Part shown: piece after piece, positions 14,094 through 17,851 of the stretch
How the letters are laid out: every line of letters begins with the position of its first letter
Position numbering within the stretch: the stretch's first letter is position 1
NCBI GenBank assembly: GCA_964496975.1
Contig: CAZCBN010000063.1
Coordinates: 1 to 17,851, forward strand
Length of the DNA: 17,851 nucleotides
Direction of reading: 5' to 3'
Source: CAZCBN01 sp964496975
GTDB lineage: Bacteria > Planctomycetota > Phycisphaerae > Phycisphaerales > UBA1924
Notes under the pieces: model-generated
Seen by the model: only the letters and a program-made list of their open reading frames with translations
The model's database searches: none
What the model was told of the DNA's origin: nothing
Position numbers and translations under genes: made by a program

Positions 14094-14210
14094 TCAGCCC
14101 TGCACCTGCTTGTGCTTGGGGTCGCCCTTGCAGATCACCCGCACCTTGCCCTTGCGGCGGACGATCTGGCACTGGTTGCAGATTCGCCGCACGCTGCTTC
14201 GAACCTTCAT
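14094..14210 (-). CDS. rpmJ: 50S ribosomal protein L36
   Basis: A 38-residue gene, the normal size. It reads MKVRSSVRRICNQCQIVRRK and continues with GKVRVICKGDPKHKQVQG before a TGA at 14094-14096. The zinc ribbon ligands Cys11, Cys14, Cys27 and His33 are all present, so this is the zinc-binding (C+) form. AAGGTGG stands upstream of the ATG at 14210. L36 binds 23S rRNA near the GTPase-associated region. It lies between map and rpsM as expected, but infA, its usual upstream neighbour, is absent. Confidence 0.97.
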   Translation of the reverse strand: MKVRSSVRRICNQCQIVRRKGKVRVICKGDPKHKQVQG

Positions 14211-14539
14211 CGTTCACCACCTTCTACTGGCCGGCCGACATGGGCCGACGTCCGCCCGATCCTCGGGATGCACCCGACCATCGCGAGGCCGCGAGGCGGG
14301 GAACCCTCCCTCACCGACAGGCCGGCCGTCTGACCGAGACCCGTCCCAACGCCGGCGAACCGACGCGCGGCGTTGGACCTGCGGGGAGCCGCTCGGCCAA
14401 AGCACGCGCACGCCGTCCCCCCAGGCCGGACAGTCTGCGCCGGGCCGGGCGGGATACTAGCCCCCCCCGCACACGGAGTCAGCAAGGGCGCTGATCACAC
14501 GAGCAAAATCCGTGCAGCCGGCATGCGATCGCCATCCGT
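14211..14539 (-). other. Spacer between map and rpmJ where infA is expected
   Basis: 329 bp with no infA-like frame (no OB-fold sequence of about 72 residues on either strand) and no other credible gene. On the minus strand CTGACT (14477-14482) and TAGTAT (14454-14459), 17 bases apart, are a possible weak promoter for rpmJ and the genes after it. A G8 run (14461-14468) lies between them. Confidence 0.5.
14454..14482 (-). promoter_or_regulatory. Possible internal promoter upstream of rpmJ
   Basis: CTGACT and TAGTAT each match 4 of 6 sigma-70 consensus positions with the ideal 17-base spacing, in an otherwise very GC-rich spacer. Weak evidence; sigma consensus in planctomycetes is poorly known. 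Confidence 0.2.
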
Positions 14540-15429
14540 CTATTCGCCGAACCTTATCCACACCATTTCTTCAAAGCAAGCCGCCGCCGCGCCGTCGTGC
14601 AGGACCAGCACGCCTCCGATGGCTTGGGTACGCGGCGTCGCGGATCGGGTCACGATGGGCTCCACCGTCATCGCCGCGACTTGGCCCAGCGAGGGGCCTT
14701 GACCGCGCGACGGCGGGCTTGCGGCCTCGTCGCGTGCGGCGTCCGCGTGGGCGGATCGGCCGATGTGATGTCCCATCAAGCCGGGCACTGTTCGGACGTC
14801 GAGCCGCGCGGCCTCGTCTCGCACGGCCGCATCGACCTTGGCGGTGTCGCCCCCCCACTGCGCGGCGCGAACCCCTGCTCCGGTGATCGCGCGGGCCGCG
14901 GCGACCAGGGCACGGGCGTCCTCGGTCGCGGGCTCGATCGCGATGGCGACGGCGATGTCGGCGGCCCAGCCGTCGAGCCGCAGCGCGACGTCGAGGGTGG
15001 CGACATCACCCGGACGCAGGATGGCGTCGGGGACGCGGGCACACGGCGATGGCGTGTGCGTTGCTTCGCGCGTGATGTCTGCGTGATGGTGGTCGTCAAC
15101 GCCGTTGTCACCCAGCCCCGGCGCGTCGGCGGGGAGAAGGACGTCGTTCAGGCCGATCCAGAGCACGTCGCGGGGCGTGCTCGGGGCGACGGCCGCGTCG
15201 CTTTCTGAGGCGGGCAGGACGAACGCGGGTTGGCAGCCGAGCGCCGCCGCGTCGTGGGCCGCGGCCGCACGAACCGTGGAGAGGGTGACGCCGGGTCGGC
15301 AGCGGGCGACGGCCGCATCGAGCACGCGCCGCGCGGCCGCGTGGGCTCGGTGCGTCGCGTCGTGTGCCTCCGCGCGTGCGGCGTCGGATTCGGTGGTCCT
15401 CGGGGTGTCGCCGGGCGGCCGGGGCGTCA

Positions 15430-15430
<1 letters not shown>
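14540..15430 (-). CDS. map: Methionine aminopeptidase, divergent type I
   Basis: 296 residues from the ATG at 15430, which shares its A with the secY stop (TGATG); a GTG three bases earlier is possible. MetAPs remove the initiator Met from new proteins with a two-metal pita-bread fold. All five metal ligands can be aligned, counting from this ATG: Asp147 (TLDVAL), Asp158 (GWAADIAVAI), His221 (GHHIGR), Glu257 (TVEPIV) and Glu287 (ACFEEM). The His after GRSA (H178 in E. coli) is also kept. However, the strand that usually reads NEVVCHG, with catalytic His79, is NDVLLPAD here, so that His is missing. An insertion of about 25 residues rich in His and Asp (DNGVDDHHHADI) follows. The frame is very rich in Ala and Asp. 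It lies at the normal map site in the spc operon; adk is absent. Activity is uncertain. Confidence 0.83.
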
Positions 15431-16854
<1,424 letters not shown>

Positions 16855-17094
16855 GGACGCGTTCTCCGGGCTGGTGCCCCGTTCGGGGCTTGGCCGAAGC
16901 GTAGGACAATGGCGGCGGCACGAGAAGCCCAGATCGGCGTCACGTCCGCTGAAACAAACCACCCCGCGCCACCCTGCCGAGCCGGGGTGATGCGGGGTGC
17001 AAAGTCAACGCCGACGCTCGGGCGACGACCCGAAGGCCTGGCCGCGAACCGGAAACACCGGGTCCGCGAGCCCTGCCGCCGGGCGTCGGACGCG
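16855..17094 (-). promoter_or_regulatory. Spacer and structured leader between rplO and secY
   Basis: 240 bp without a gene. Close to secY the minus strand has GCCCC (16885-16889), GGGGC (16876-16880) and GCCC (16868-16871). The middle block can pair with the first (loop GAAC) or, through GGGC, with the third (loop ACCA). The third block directly touches the GGAG ribosome binding site (16864-16867). Confidence 0.4.
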
Positions 17095-17706
17095 TCAGCC
17101 CTTCTTCAGGGCCTCGCCGCGCGAGGCGGCCTCGGCCTTCCGCTCCTGGAAGCGGCGGCGCTTGGCCTTCTTCGTCTGGTTCTTGGGCGAGCGGTCGTCC
17201 GAGTTGCGGTCCACACCGCGGACGCGGTCGCGACGGGTGCCGATCTCGGTCACCGTGCCGCCGGCGTCGACGATGAGGGTGCGGGCGGAGTCGCTCACGC
17301 GGTTCAGCTTCACCGTGAACTTCCGCGTGAGCTTGTCCACGCCCTCCGGCATGGAGCCGAGCAGCTTGATGTCGCGGCTGGTGTCCCGCACGAGGCCCGC
17401 CGCAATGAGCGACTCGGCCGTCACGTCGCCGCCTGAGGCAAAGGCCGGGCTGGCGACGATGTCGCGCAGGTTCACGAGCCAGAAGAGCGTGCGGAACTTG
17501 GCGTTGGAAAAGCCGAACTTGGCCAGACGCCGGAAGTACGGCATCTGCCCGCCCTCGAACTGCTCGCGACGGCTCGTGCCCGCGCGGGCGCCGGCGCCCT
17601 TTTGGCCGCGAGTCGCCCGCTTGCCGCGGCCCGAGCCGGGCCCGCGTCCGACGCGCTTGCGATCCTTGTTCCGACCCGCCAGCGCCGTGATGTCGTGAAT
17701 CATCAT
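17095..17706 (-). CDS. rplO: 50S ribosomal protein L15 with basic C-terminal extension
   Basis: 203 residues against 144 in E. coli. Two adjacent ATGs (17706 and 17703) are possible starts; AAGGGG stands upstream and favours the first. The N-terminal loop is typical (RKRVGRGPGSGRGKRATRGQ at about 17-36, GGQMPYFRRLAKFGFSN at 52-68), as is the SPAFASGGDVTAESLIAAGL-type region that follows. The last 50 or so residues are rich in Arg, Lys and Asp (RSPKNQTKKAKRRRFQERKA) and go beyond the usual end. L15 is a central late-assembly protein of the large subunit. No rpmD (L30) lies between it and the presumed rpsE upstream. Confidence 0.93.
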   Translation of the reverse strand: MMIHDITALAGRNKDRKRVGRGPGSGRGKRATRGQKGAGARAGTSRREQFEGGQMPYFRRLAKFGFSNAKFRTLFWLVNLRDIVASPAFASGGDVTAESLIAAGLVRDTSRDIKLLGSMPEGVDKLTRKFTVKLNRVSDSARTLIVDAGGTVTEIGTRRDRVRGVDRNSDDRSPKNQTKKAKRRRFQERKAEAASRGEALKKG

Positions 17707-17771
17707 GGGTCAGTGCCCCTTCCGCTCCGCCGCGCCAGCGCCCTCGTGGCACGCGTGTGTGCTTGCCAATC

Positions 17772-17851
17772 TCAGGCGTTGCCGCCCTCAGCCGCCGCCG
17801 GCGCCGCGGCGCCCTCGCCGCCGCCACCACCACCGCCGCCCTCACCGCCAC
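17772..17851 (-). CDS. rpsE: C-terminal tail of a ribosomal protein, probably S5 (partial)
   Basis: The frame enters from the right edge and ends at TGA (17772-17774), giving 25 residues: mostly Gly and Ala with a few Glu (GGEGGGGGGGGEGAAAP, then AAAEGGNA). This is low-complexity tail, not a recognisable domain, so the identity rests on gene order: rpsE normally precedes rplO, with rpmD between them when present. L30 would not end like this. The stop is 65 bases before rplO. Confidence 0.5.
   Translation of the reverse strand, partial: GGEGGGGGGGGEGAAAPAAAEGGNA

Noticed and set aside
14207..14485. Minus-strand frame in the spacer where infA is expected
   Set aside because: Its sequence has no OB-fold or IF-1 motif; it is Pro/Gly/Arg-rich like random GC-rich frames.
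17340..17352. Copy of the tRNA-Leu 3' end (CCCTCCGGCAT) as a possible attachment site of an integrated element
   Set aside because: The 11-base match lies in conserved rplO coding sequence, and the stretch between holds housekeeping genes and no integrase.

Overview
The window looks like a chromosomal segment of a GC-rich planctomycete, most likely class Phycisphaerae. The evidence is indirect but consistent: a prepilin-type reading frame beside a secreted dockerin-type protein, ribosomal proteins with long lineage-type insertions and tails (L17, L15, a Gly/Ala-rich tail that is probably S5), and a bacterial iron-sulfur photolyase. No insertion sequence, CRISPR array, phage gene or rRNA is visible.

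Layout. Positions 1-1606 (minus) hold the start of a prepilin-like protein and a secreted calcium-binding dockerin-type protein, separated by two strong inverted repeats. Positions 1878-3245 (minus) hold a class III aminotransferase of the glutamate-1-semialdehyde aminomutase type with a damaged active-site stretch. Positions 3351-3433 (plus) are tRNA-Leu(CAA), followed after 33 bases by a secreted GH43-type glycosidase. Positions 4740-8625 (minus) are a compact four-gene unit: an SDR without the catalytic tyrosine, a membrane-anchored SelL/AhpC-like thioredoxin-fold protein, a small four-helix membrane protein, and an FeS-type (6-4) photolyase whose GTG start overlaps the stop before it. Positions 8796-9842 (minus) are pheS, divergent from a small lipoprotein gene (plus, 10090-10512).

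Positions 10595-17851 (minus) are the end of the spc and alpha ribosomal operons, read from right to left: probable rpsE tail, rplO, secY, map, rpmJ, rpsM, rpsK, rpoA, rplQ. Compared with the usual order, rpmD, adk, infA and rpsD are missing. Apart from secY-map, which overlap by one base, the genes are separated by spacers (65 bp at the rpsE-rplO junction, about 200-330 bp elsewhere), several with hairpins, and the rpoA and secY leaders can each fold in two mutually exclusive ways next to the ribosome binding site.

The genes fall into three functional blocks: cell-surface and polysaccharide functions at the left, a light-dependent repair and redox unit in the middle, and core protein synthesis, secretion and transcription at the right. 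The most unusual items are the photolyase unit, the structured ribosomal spacers and leaders, and three enzymes lacking canonical active-site residues (aminotransferase, SDR, methionine aminopeptidase).
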